From Congzhengia minquanensis (GTDB taxonomy: Bacteria; Bacillota; Clostridia; UBA1381; UBA9506), in assembly GCF_014384785.1 (NCBI RefSeq), contig NZ_JACRSU010000003.1:1-64000 (forward strand): DNA of 64,000 nucleotides. The letters run 5' to 3'. Made by a program: the position numbers and the translations under genes. Of the stretch, positions 1 to 7,261 are shown in pieces. The notes under the pieces are model-generated. The model was not told the origin of the DNA. It made no database searches and was given only the letters and a program-made list of their open reading frames with translations. Each line of letters starts with the position of its first letter. The first letter of the stretch is position 1.

Positions 1-530
1 CAAAAAGTAACGTGGCGCCTACGCTGTTCGCTTGTAAACGCGCTCACGACGCTTTGGCTTGCTAACAACTTTTTGCGGGTGCGCCTGCGGCGTAAAAGAT
101 ATCTAAATTGTTCACTATTCCCACGTCGGAGCAAAGTACGCTTTGCTCCGTTTTTCTTTGCAAGAAAAACATCCGTCCGCTTCCTTGCTCCTCCTTTTCC
201 GCAAAAAGTCACGTGGCGCCTACGCTGTTCGCTTGTAAACGCGCTTACGACGCTTCGGCTTGCTAACAACTTTTTGCGGGTGCGCCTGCGTCGCAAAAGA
301 TATCTAAATTGTTCACTCTTCCCACGTCGCGGCAAGTCTTTTTGGCTTGCCGCTTTTTTGCATGAAAAAGCGGCTTCGCATTTCGGACTGCCGCTCCTTT
401 TCCCAAAAGGTCACGCTTGCACAGGCTTGCTCCCTTGTAAACGCGGGCATAACGCCTCTACTGTCGCTACCAACCTTTTGGGAGCCCTTCGGCTGCCGGA
501 TGGAATATCTATATTGTTCACTTTTACAAA
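1..530. repeat. Three tandem ~201-bp structured repeat units
   Basis: Unit 1 begins at the window edge, unit 2 at 202 and a more diverged unit 3 at 404. Each unit has inverted arms ~70 bp apart (CAAAAAGT...ACTTTTTG in units 1 and 2, CCAAAAGG...CCTTTTGG in unit 3), a shared stretch ATCTAAATTGTTCACT (ATCTATATTGTTCACT in unit 3), then a short hairpin followed by a T-run. The hairpins differ in sequence between units but still pair: GGAGCAAAG/CTTTGCTCC at 127-149, and CGGCAAG/CTTGCCG at 331-353. Overlapping reading frames here have no ribosome binding site and simply follow the repeat. The array may continue left of the window. Function unknown. Confidence 0.8.
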
Positions 531-532
531 AA

Positions 533-567
533 GAGAGCACGTCATATGACGTGTTCTTTCGTTTTTT
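533..567 (+). terminator. Terminator-like hairpin closing the repeat array
   Basis: The inverted repeat around GCACGTCATATGACGTG is followed by TTTCGTTTTTT. It sits where units 1 and 2 carry their own, different hairpins. Confidence 0.6.
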
Positions 568-611
568 AATATTCAGATTAGCGAGAAATTGCGTGTCCTC
601 CATCGAAATAG

Positions 612-642
612 CCCCCCGTTGCCAACTTTAGGCGATGGGGGG
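612..642. other. G/C-rich hairpin downstream of the 659-1726 gene
   Basis: CCCCCCGTTGCC and GGCGATGGGGGG pair over 12 positions, with two G-T wobbles and a 7-nt loop. There is no clear T-run on either strand. It lies just past the stop codon of the minus-strand gene and may stabilise its 3' end. Confidence 0.4.
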
Positions 643-658
643 AGTTAAGTTATAAATT

Positions 659-1726
659 TTAAGAAACTCGTTCAATCAGCTCGGTGCAAAGCGAAATATC
701 CATTTGTTTCAGGCCAAGCAATAAATTTTTAATCCGTTCAACGTTTTCTTTTCGATAGGTAAAACCAAATTTTAAATATAGGTTAAAGCACATGGTAGCA
801 TAATCCACACATTCGCCTGCAGGCGCAAGCAATGGCTCTAACTTAAAATTTTGTTCTTTAATTAAATATTGAATTCGTTTCTGCATGGTAAGCTTGTGGT
901 CATAAAGAAACGTAAAAATCCGGTCGTCAATTCTGTTTTCATTGATATAATTTGGTTTATATAGAATTTTGTCTAAATATGCTTCAATAATATCATAAAT
1001 TTCAAGTCCGTAGCAAAACGCGTCCTTCCGAAACGGCGTGTTACGGATTTTCGCCAAAAATCCTGTTCCCGGGTCGGAATTTAAATAATCTTTTAAAAAC
1101 TGTGAAAACAAGCCGCAGTCGAATTCATAATGAAAATCTTTCGGTTTAATCAAATATATAGAATTTTCCTCCATTTGGTGGTCTTTATCAAAGAGCGGAA
1201 TAAATTCGTCGGCCTCTAAAAAGGCATGGTTTAAATCGTCAAAGCGCATTGTAAAATGCTGAAAGCGGCCGTTGTCAATGTGGTCGGCCAAATAAACCTC
1301 CTGCAAATCACGGTCAAACCCGGTTATGTAGGCCTTGTGAGAATAGTTTCTGCCGCGGATTTTCGTCTGGCTGAACGTAGCGTCAATGAAATAGCCTTGC
1401 GAAACAAAGTCTGTTACAAAATCGCAAAACGTTGGGTAGCTGGTTTTCACAATTTCACGGTTTAAGGTGTTTTTGTCGACGAACGGGCACAAATCCCACA
1501 CATTGCACAAAAATTGGGATGTTGTAGGAATGCATGACGGGTGAAATAAAACAGAGGGAGGTGCGTTGTCATCTTCTGTTTTCGCAACGCCCAGCGTGTT
1601 CACATAAAAATTCATATACCAGTGATAGGCGGTTTCCTTCGGCAAAATGGTGGAAATAAAAAAATTGTCGGAAGACCAAGTTTTAAACTGTGGTTCGTGA
1701 AACTGCAATGTAAATCTGTTTTCCAT
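659..1726 (-). CDS. Uncharacterised protein, weakly BtrH/C39-like
   Basis: This is a 355-residue soluble protein with no signal peptide or membrane segment. I chose the ATG at 1726 because GGAGG lies 7 nt upstream; the longer frame to 1870 has no ribosome binding site and an atypical basic N-terminus. The first half (FVDKNTLNREI..., FVSQGYFID, HKAYITGFDRDLQEVYLADH) recalls papain-fold C39/BtrH N-terminal proteins, where a His in the mid-region precedes a Gly-x-Asp-x-(E/K) strand. That resemblance is weak and no catalytic Cys can be assigned. It has its own promoter and lies on the far side of the ArsR-type regulator from the modification operon. If BtrH-like, it could move an acyl group from the carrier protein encoded at 6074; this is inference only. 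Confidence 0.6.
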   Translation of the reverse strand: MENRFTLQFHEPQFKTWSSDNFFISTILPKETAYHWYMNFYVNTLGVAKTEDDNAPPSVLFHPSCIPTTSQFLCNVWDLCPFVDKNTLNREIVKTSYPTFCDFVTDFVSQGYFIDATFSQTKIRGRNYSHKAYITGFDRDLQEVYLADHIDNGRFQHFTMRFDDLNHAFLEADEFIPLFDKDHQMEENSIYLIKPKDFHYEFDCGLFSQFLKDYLNSDPGTGFLAKIRNTPFRKDAFCYGLEIYDIIEAYLDKILYKPNYINENRIDDRIFTFLYDHKLTMQKRIQYLIKEQNFKLEPLLAPAGECVDYATMCFNLYLKFGFTYRKENVERIKNLLLGLKQMDISLCTELIERVS

Positions 1727-1748
1727 AAAAAACCTCCGTTCTTTTGAA

Positions 1749-1777
1749 AATATAGCACAAATTGGCTGCCATGTCAA
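1749..1777 (-). promoter_or_regulatory. Sigma-A promoter for the 659-1726 gene
   Basis: On the minus strand TTGACA (1772-1777) is separated by 17 nt from TATATT (1749-1754), about 20 nt before the GGAGG ribosome binding site. Confidence 0.7.
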
Positions 1778-1796
1778 GGCCCGCTTAGAAAGAGAA

Positions 1797-1829
1797 CAGC
1801 GCAAAGTACCCAACTGGCGCTTTGCGCTG
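1797..1829 (-). terminator. Possible attenuator hairpin upstream of the 659-1726 gene
   Basis: A perfect 10-bp stem (CAGCGCAAAG / CTTTGCGCTG) with a 13-nt loop is followed on the minus strand by the pyrimidine-rich GTTCTCTTTCT. It lies between an upstream promoter (1977-2005) and the gene's proximal promoter, so it could end or attenuate the upstream transcript. Confidence 0.4.
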
Positions 1830-1976
1830 CTTGCTAATTTTAGCCATAACTTGAATGCGATGCGTTTCATCTTGTGTGTGTTTAAAAATATAATAATCCC
1901 TTTTACCCCTTTAAAAAAAGATAATAATCCTCTTGCAACGCTTTCAAGTTATACTAAAATTATTCTAACAAAACGC

Positions 1977-2005
1977 ATTATATCACAAAGTTTTCCATTT
2001 TGCAA
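1977..2005 (-). promoter_or_regulatory. Upstream promoter in a gene-free stretch
   Basis: On the minus strand TTGCAA (2000-2005), a 17-nt spacer and TATAAT (1977-1982) give a near-consensus promoter. No convincing ORF follows before 1726. The 1727-2155 stretch is AT-rich and otherwise holds only the hairpin at 1797-1829 and the proximal promoter, so this may drive a leader RNA or small RNA. Confidence 0.5.
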
Positions 2006-2155
2006 TACCATAATGTCATATTTTTTAAAAATTTTTGAATTTTTTCTCATAAAATATCTAATTTACGATAAATGTGATAATATGCGCGTGTGAGATTTGG
2101 GCAAAACAAAAACCGCAGCAAACCAAATTGTTCACCACGATTTTTGCAATGCAAA

Positions 2156-2266
2156 TTAACGGTAGAACCCAAAACTGCAGCCGGAACGGGCTGCCGCCAG
2201 AATGTGCATTGACAATTTGTCTGCTGTTAAGGTTAAGCAAGCAGGCTTTTTCCATGTCTTTTTCAT
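2156..2266 (-). CDS. Candidate 36-residue RiPP precursor peptide
   Basis: This short ORF starts with ATG at 2266, preceded by AAGGGGGG at a good ribosome-binding distance. It lies 24 nt after the stop codon of the ArsR-type regulator, in the same direction. The peptide begins MKKTWKKPACLTLTADKL and ends RSGCSFGFYR. The K-K-x-W-x-x-P-x-L-x-L opening resembles leader regions of Firmicutes precursors recognised by PqqD-like domains, such as paeninodin-type lasso peptides. It contains two Cys (10 and 30), Ser28/Ser31 near the end and an aromatic C-terminus. A longer overlapping frame (2058-2294) has no comparable ribosome binding site. The adjacent divergent operon encodes a PqqD domain, a radical SAM enzyme, a kinase and a peptidase. 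Function is inferred from context. Confidence 0.6.
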   Translation of the reverse strand: MKKTWKKPACLTLTADKLSMHILAAARSGCSFGFYR

Positions 2267-2290
2267 GATGAAATTCCCCCCTTTTCTTTT

Positions 2291-3331
2291 TCATTTGTTT
2301 GAAAATTTACTTAAAACGCCGATAACGGCGTCGAAGTACTTTCTGTTGAGGCTGTAAAGAATGGTTTTTCCTTCATTTCTCGTCTTTACAATGCCAATTC
2401 TCATCATCATGGTAATATGATGATATGCTGTGGAGCCGGAGAAGCTGAAAATCTTTTCTAAGTCCTTGCAGGTAACTTCTTCCCGTTCCAATAATAGCTG
2501 CAAAATTTTAACGCGGCTTTCTTCACACAATGCGTTGCCCAAATCCAGTAGGTTTACATCCTTTCTGTTTCTTGCTACATCAATAACAGAAAGATAGTCA
2601 TATCCGAGAAGATATACCGCACCCTCCTCAATGCCAAAGAAATTAATAGTAAATTTAGTTAAAAGACAATAAGAAACGTATAATGATTGGTTGTTTTTTT
2701 TGAGAAAGCTTAGGTCCCTTAAACCTTTCATATTCTCGTTTAAAATCTCAAAGGTTGTTTGATTAAAAACCTCAAGAATTTTTTGATAGTTCTTTTCATA
2801 ATATTGCGTAAGCATAATTTCCTTTGTCATCAGCTCATAGCGAAGCGTTTGGATGTAAGGATCGGGGTCAATAAAAAATTCATACAGCTTGCTTTTTTCC
2901 TCGCCGGAATAGCTTGATTTTTTAATGTGTGAAAACAGCGGTGTGTTAGACCTCATGCACGCTTCCACCTCTTCATCCGGCAGGTCGTAAAAATAGAACC
3001 GAATCAGGCTTTCTTTTAACCGTTCCTTGTCAGCCAGTTCATTCAGCAAAAACTTAAAATTAAACGTCGTCGTAAATTGTTCCTTATACGGATTGTAATA
3101 TTGCGTAGTCATAAAACAACGACCGTTTTCGATTATATGAAAAAAAACATATAAATCCTCTGGGATGTCAGCAAACTGTTCAATCACATCATTATAGAAC
3201 TTTATGTTTTCAGACAGTTTATCATCAACTTTGAGATCATTTAAACGAAGCTTTGTGTTAAACCTGAGGATAAAAATAAAAAACAAATCGTATATATATC
3301 CTGGTTCTTTTAATAAACGAATTTGGGGCAT
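2291..3331 (-). CDS. ArsR-type winged-helix transcriptional regulator
   Basis: The 346-residue protein has a ~250-residue N-terminal region of unknown function and a C-terminal ArsR-like winged helix (~265-340: SRVKILQLLLEREEVTCKDLEKIFSFS, then a recognition helix with STAYHHI and a wing ending ILYSLN). Start ATG at 3331 has GGAGGTGACGTT directly upstream. Proteins with this layout are common in Firmicutes as local repressors of divergent operons. It is divergent from the modification operon starting at 3552 and shares its transcript direction with the 36-residue peptide ORF, so it probably controls both. No metal-binding Cys cluster is obvious, so the inducer is unknown. Confidence 0.8.
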   Translation of the reverse strand: MPQIRLLKEPGYIYDLFFIFILRFNTKLRLNDLKVDDKLSENIKFYNDVIEQFADIPEDLYVFFHIIENGRCFMTTQYYNPYKEQFTTTFNFKFLLNELADKERLKESLIRFYFYDLPDEEVEACMRSNTPLFSHIKKSSYSGEEKSKLYEFFIDPDPYIQTLRYELMTKEIMLTQYYEKNYQKILEVFNQTTFEILNENMKGLRDLSFLKKNNQSLYVSYCLLTKFTINFFGIEEGAVYLLGYDYLSVIDVARNRKDVNLLDLGNALCEESRVKILQLLLEREEVTCKDLEKIFSFSGSTAYHHITMMMRIGIVKTRNEGKTILYSLNRKYFDAVIGVLSKFSNK

Positions 3332-3492
3332 AACGTCACCTCCACAACTTACTGTAAATAAATTATATCATAGAAGTTTTGAAAAATCAAGAGTTATTAT
3401 ATCATATAAGTAAAAAATATGCAATATAATTAGTTATATTTTCCAAAAATTCGAAATTTGTCTGATTTTACTTTTAAGTTGCATGTAAAAAG

Positions 3493-3521
3493 TTGATTTA
3501 TTATAGAAAGTATTATATACT
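3493..3521 (+). promoter_or_regulatory. Promoter of the modification operon with palindrome
   Basis: TTGATT (3493-3498), a 17-nt spacer and TATACT (3516-3521) lie about 30 nt before the start at 3552. The -10 region overlaps the near-palindrome AGTATTATATACT, a plausible operator for the divergent ArsR-type regulator. The rest of the 3332-3551 intergenic region is AT-rich. Confidence 0.55.
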
Positions 3522-3551
3522 ATAATAAATTGACGAAAAAGGAATGACATC

Positions 3552-4346
3552 ATGGAACAAGTAACACTAAATCTGCCATTTCAAACTTCATTTCAAATTT
3601 CAACCAACAGCAAAGAGCTTGTTGGCATGCTGAAATTAAAATATGGCAAATATGTAACAACAACCGCCGCCGAAAACGCAAAACACATTTCGGCTTTCAA
3701 AAAAGACGGCATTTATCAGGTTGCATTTGAAGACACGAACGTAACAGACGAAAGCGGCGCCTTTGCCATTGACGAAATTGTGGCAAACAACACCGTTTAC
3801 GACGAGGCCGTTTTCGCTCTCCACGGCGCCGCTGTGGAGCACCGCGGCAAAGCATATTTGTTTTTAGCCTCAACCACCAGCGGAAAAAGCACCCTCACCA
3901 GCTTTTTAACCACCAACGGCTTCGGCTATTTAACCGACGACTGCATTTTGCTGGACAGGACAAGCTTTTGCGTCTATCCGTTTACCACCCCAATCCACCT
4001 GCGGGAGGGCGGTCTGAACGTTCTAAAACGCCTGAATTCTGCACCAAAATCCTTTGAAGTGATTGACGACGAGAAATTTGAACGGTTTGTTTATACGCCG
4101 TCAAACTGCGTAACCCGCCCGGCGGAGCTTGACAAAATCTTTTTCATTGCCCGAACGGAGCAGGAAAACAGCCTGAACCAAATGGACACCATTTCCCGCA
4201 TGACGGCGCTGATGAAAGCGCCCATAACGCCCTATCCCGTTACGCCGGACTATTTAAAATTTATCTCAAAGCTTGCGGCAAAAAACTGTTTTGCGCTCAA
4301 CTATTGCGACATGGCGTTTGCGGCGGAGGTGATTCAAAATGGATAG
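3552..4346 (+). CDS. HprK-like peptide kinase
   Basis: 264 residues. The P-loop ASTTSGKST (106-114) follows a strand YLFL, and DD at 129-130 plus ILLD form the Walker B region. LHGAAV at 90-95 is the His segment typical of HPr kinase/phosphorylase relatives. It lacks the N-terminal domain of true HprK, so it belongs with the small HprK-like kinases found in peptide clusters, such as the paeninodin kinase that phosphorylates the precursor's C-terminal Ser. It is the first gene of a tightly coupled operon and overlaps the next gene by 8 nt. The ribosome binding site AAAGGA precedes ATG. The substrate here is not proven; the 36-residue peptide is the obvious candidate. Confidence 0.75.
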   Translation: MEQVTLNLPFQTSFQISTNSKELVGMLKLKYGKYVTTTAAENAKHISAFKKDGIYQVAFEDTNVTDESGAFAIDEIVANNTVYDEAVFALHGAAVEHRGKAYLFLASTTSGKSTLTSFLTTNGFGYLTDDCILLDRTSFCVYPFTTPIHLREGGLNVLKRLNSAPKSFEVIDDEKFERFVYTPSNCVTRPAELDKIFFIARTEQENSLNQMDTISRMTALMKAPITPYPVTPDYLKFISKLAAKNCFALNYCDMAFAAEVIQNG

Positions 4347-5061
4347 CGCCCTTTTAAACCGGCTTTTGTTCGCGCAGACAGCCTCCGGCAAAGAGGTGGA
4401 TATTTCTGTTGTTGGCGTTAGCATGAACCCCACGTTTTATGAAAACGACACCATAACGGTGAAAAAGTTCGACGATTATGAAATCGGCGACGTTTTGGTG
4501 TTCACCTATAAATTGGGCGAACTTTTGGTGCACCGCCTGCTGGACAAAAAAGAAGGGCTATACTTTTGCAAGGGCGACAATTCGTTCCGGCTGGAGGACA
4601 TTTCAAAAAACCAAATTGCCGGCAGGGTTATCCGGCTGAACCACAGGCCCCTTGCGCCTTGCTCTAAGCAGCTTATCACGCTTTCTTACCAGGTAAACCG
4701 CGCATTTGTAAACTGCCGGTATGACATAGAAAAAACAAAACAGACAGACGTTTATCAGCTTTATAAAACGACATTTTTAAGAAAGAGGGACACAATTATG
4801 ACTTACAAAAAAAATGAAGCGATGGATTACATTCAAACCGACGAAACATCTCTTGCCGTTTTCGATCCGGAAACCGGCGACACCCATTTCTTTGACGAAA
4901 CGGGAATTGACATTCTAAACATTTTAAATGAACCCTGCGATTTAGAGCAGCTGCTTTCAAAATTAAGCGAGCTTTACGATGTGGCGCCGGAGGTTATGAA
5001 AGCGGACGTAGAAGAATTTCTGGCCGACACAACAGAAAAAAAGGTTGTTGAAGTGCTATGA
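4339..5061 (+). CDS. S26-type peptidase fused to a PqqD-like peptide-binding domain
   Basis: 240 residues with two domains in one frame. Residues ~15-105 are a signal-peptidase-like S26/S24 fold: VVGVSMNPTF supplies the Ser (28), LLVHRLL the His (65, as in SEC11/archaeal-type enzymes) and CKGDN (77-81) the C-terminal motif. No membrane anchor is visible, so it is probably cytoplasmic. Residues ~154-240 look like a PqqD/RRE winged helix (SLAVFDPETGDTHFFDETGIDIL...). Met154, at 4798-4800, is preceded by AAAGAGGG at ribosome-binding distance, so the PqqD part could also be made alone. It overlaps its neighbours by 8 nt and 4 nt. Likely job: hold the precursor by its leader and cut it, within one polypeptide. 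Confidence 0.7.
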   Translation: MDSALLNRLLFAQTASGKEVDISVVGVSMNPTFYENDTITVKKFDDYEIGDVLVFTYKLGELLVHRLLDKKEGLYFCKGDNSFRLEDISKNQIAGRVIRLNHRPLAPCSKQLITLSYQVNRAFVNCRYDIEKTKQTDVYQLYKTTFLRKRDTIMTYKKNEAMDYIQTDETSLAVFDPETGDTHFFDETGIDILNILNEPCDLEQLLSKLSELYDVAPEVMKADVEEFLADTTEKKVVEVL

Positions 5062-6077
5062 ATGTAAAATCTGTTTATGTTGAAACCACAAATATTTGCA
5101 ATTTAAATTGCAAAACCTGTTACAACCGCTCGGGGCTGAACAAAGAAAGGAAAGAAATTTCAAAGGCCCAGCTAGAAGAAATTATTAAGCTGTTTTTACC
5201 GTTCGGGCTGTCCCGCTTTTTAATTTCCGGCGGCGAACCGGCCCTGCACACAGAGTTTGATAAAATTTTAGATTTGGTTGACGCTTATCCCAATCTGTCC
5301 TTTGGCATTGTGACAAACGGCACGGTTCACAGCCAAAAGCTCATTGAATTTTTAAACACCCGTGAAAACTTTACCCTGCAAATCAGCTTAGACGGGTCAA
5401 CCGAAGAGCAAAACAGCAAAACCCGCGGCGCTGGGCACTTTGCAAAGGTTTTGGAGTTTGCAAAGCAAATTCACAGCAAATCTGCCAGCCCGCTTTTGAA
5501 AATGGTCATTTCCCAAAACAATTACGACGACATTGAAAGCTTTTATAAGCTGGCGGTTTCGCTGAACTTTACGCCGGAATTTGCGTTTATTTTTCGCTCC
5601 GGCAACGGCGCGTCCGGCTGGGAAGATAAGGCGGTTTCGCCCCAGCAGAAAATTAAGGCCCTAAACCTCATTGACGGGCTGAACAAAACCTATGGCGTGA
5701 ACGCGGTTTTGCCGTTTTGCACCGGAAAATGCCCGTTTACGAAGGGTGACAGCAACCTTTCCCTCTGCATAAAGACAGACGGATCGGTTCAGCCCTGCCA
5801 AATGCTTTATCAGGAACAATTCACCCTGGCAAACGCGCTTTCTTTCGACTTAGGTGCATTTCAAGCCGGGCTTTCCCGCATTGTTCAAATTGCGCAGGAG
5901 AGGCTTGCGCTGGATTACGGCTGCAAAAAATGCATGCTGAACAAATATTGCGGAAAGGGCTGTGTGGGCGCGGCCGCTAACTTAAACGGCGACCCCTTAA
6001 CAACAGATGGCGACTGCGAGTTTAGAAAACTGCAATTGCTGTCACATCAAATGCGGGGAGTGATGAAAAGGCCATGA
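5058..6077 (+). CDS. Radical SAM peptide-modifying enzyme with SPASM domain
   Basis: 339 residues. Cys14, Cys18 and Cys21 (CNLNCKTC) bind the SAM [4Fe-4S] cluster, and GGEPALH at ~54-60 is the usual SAM-contact strand. The C-terminal third carries a Cys-rich SPASM region (CTGKCPF, LCIKTDG, CQMLY, CKKCMLNKYCGKGC, DCEF) for auxiliary Fe-S clusters. SPASM enzymes next to PqqD domains usually install C-C or thioether crosslinks or epimerise residues in ribosomal peptides. Start and stop overlap neighbours as ATGA. The particular reaction cannot be read from the sequence. Confidence 0.85.
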   Translation: MNVKSVYVETTNICNLNCKTCYNRSGLNKERKEISKAQLEEIIKLFLPFGLSRFLISGGEPALHTEFDKILDLVDAYPNLSFGIVTNGTVHSQKLIEFLNTRENFTLQISLDGSTEEQNSKTRGAGHFAKVLEFAKQIHSKSASPLLKMVISQNNYDDIESFYKLAVSLNFTPEFAFIFRSGNGASGWEDKAVSPQQKIKALNLIDGLNKTYGVNAVLPFCTGKCPFTKGDSNLSLCIKTDGSVQPCQMLYQEQFTLANALSFDLGAFQAGLSRIVQIAQERLALDYGCKKCMLNKYCGKGCVGAAANLNGDPLTTDGDCEFRKLQLLSHQMRGVMKRP

Positions 6078-7261
6078 ACGAACAGACAATTTATAAAATT
6101 TTAAGTGTTGTTACAGAAAAAAGCGAAGAAGCTTTAATGGCGTTTTCAAAAGACCAAAGCCTTTTGGATTTAGGGCTGGATTCCATTAAATTCATTCAAT
6201 TCATTGTTGCGGTGGAGGAGGCGTTTCAAATTGAAATTCGCGACAGCGATTTGCTGTTTTCCAAATTTGAAACCATTGAAAAACTGTTTTCCACCCTTTC
6301 CGGCTATTTGGAAAGCACGCCCCTGAAAAAAGTTTTGGTCTGCGACTGCGACAATGTGTTATGGCGCGGCGTGGCGGGGGAAGAGGCGGTTTCGCTGGAC
6401 ATTGACACGCTTTCTTTGCAGCAGGAAATTGTAAATTTATGTAACCGGGGCGTATTGGTCTGTCTGTGCAGCAAAAACGACCGGGCCAATTTTGAGCAGG
6501 CATTTGAAAACCCTGATATGGTGTTAAAAAACGAACATATTGCAATTGCTAAAATTAATTTTCGCGACAAAGCAGCCAATTTAAAAGAAATTGCGGCGGA
6601 GCTGAACGTTTCGCTGAACAGCTTTGTTTTTTTAGACGACAGCGACTATGAGCTGGGGCTGATTTCCGCCCTGCTGCCGGAGGTTTGCGTTGTTAAGGCG
6701 GATTATCACGATTTATCTTTTATAAAAACGGTGAGCGGCCTATTTTCGCAAAGCGCCTCTACCATGAACAGAACTGCGTTATATAAAGAACAAAAAGAGC
6801 GCGAGAAGGAAAAGCTTCATTTTAAAACGGTTGATGAATATAACAACTCGCTGGAAACAAAAGCCGTTTTCTGCCCGGCAGACAGCGGCTCCGCCGGGCG
6901 CATTGCAGAGCTTTCTCAGAGAACAAACCAGTTTAATCTGTCTGGCAGGCGATATGCGGAGCAAGAAGTTTTAGACATGCTTGCGCAAAAGAAGTATCAC
7001 ATTCGAACCCTTTCCGTATCGGACAAATACGGCGATATGGGTTTGGTCGGCGCTGTGATTTACGAAGAAAAAGCAGACTGCATTGTGCTGCATTCGTTTT
7101 ATCTTTCCTGCCGCGCCTTTGGCAGAGGGTTTGAAACCCTGATGATAAACGAAATGAAAGCCATGGGAAAGCCCCTTTTTGGCGTTTACAACGAAACGGA
7201 TAAAAACCGGAAGCACAAATCCTTTTACAACGACAACGGAGTTGGCCTGTATGAATTATGA
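6074..7261 (+). CDS. ACP-FkbH-like HAD fusion protein
   Basis: 395 residues. The N-terminus (1-80) is an acyl carrier protein with LGLDSIKF, Ser37 being the phosphopantetheine site. Residues ~86-250 are a HAD phosphatase-like domain with CDCDNVLW (Asp92/Asp94) and FLDDSDYE. The end has the FkbH signatures RTNQFN, DKYGDMGLVG and a GNAT-like SCRAFGRGFE. Characterised FkbH-type proteins load a glyceryl unit from 1,3-bisphosphoglycerate onto a carrier protein; here the carrier is fused. ATGA overlap with the radical SAM gene. It suggests that a small acyl group, perhaps glyceryl, is activated for attachment to the pathway's product. The acceptor is unknown. Confidence 0.8.
   Translation: MNEQTIYKILSVVTEKSEEALMAFSKDQSLLDLGLDSIKFIQFIVAVEEAFQIEIRDSDLLFSKFETIEKLFSTLSGYLESTPLKKVLVCDCDNVLWRGVAGEEAVSLDIDTLSLQQEIVNLCNRGVLVCLCSKNDRANFEQAFENPDMVLKNEHIAIAKINFRDKAANLKEIAAELNVSLNSFVFLDDSDYELGLISALLPEVCVVKADYHDLSFIKTVSGLFSQSASTMNRTALYKEQKEREKEKLHFKTVDEYNNSLETKAVFCPADSGSAGRIAELSQRTNQFNLSGRRYAEQEVLDMLAQKKYHIRTLSVSDKYGDMGLVGAVIYEEKADCIVLHSFYLSCRAFGRGFETLMINEMKAMGKPLFGVYNETDKNRKHKSFYNDNGVGLYEL

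Noticed and set aside
73..631. Several overlapping ORFs of 94-158 codons on both strands
   Set aside because: They simply read through the tandem repeat units, show internal repetition at the repeat period and lack ribosome binding sites.
1727..1870. 48-residue N-terminal extension of the 659 gene
   Set aside because: No ribosome binding site at 1870, odd basic composition, and GGAGG plus ATG at 1726 with its own promoter.
2058..2294. 78-codon minus-strand ORF overlapping the regulator stop
   Set aside because: Its start has no ribosome binding site. The shifted 36-codon frame starting at 2266 uses the strong AAGGGGGG site and has a leader-like sequence.
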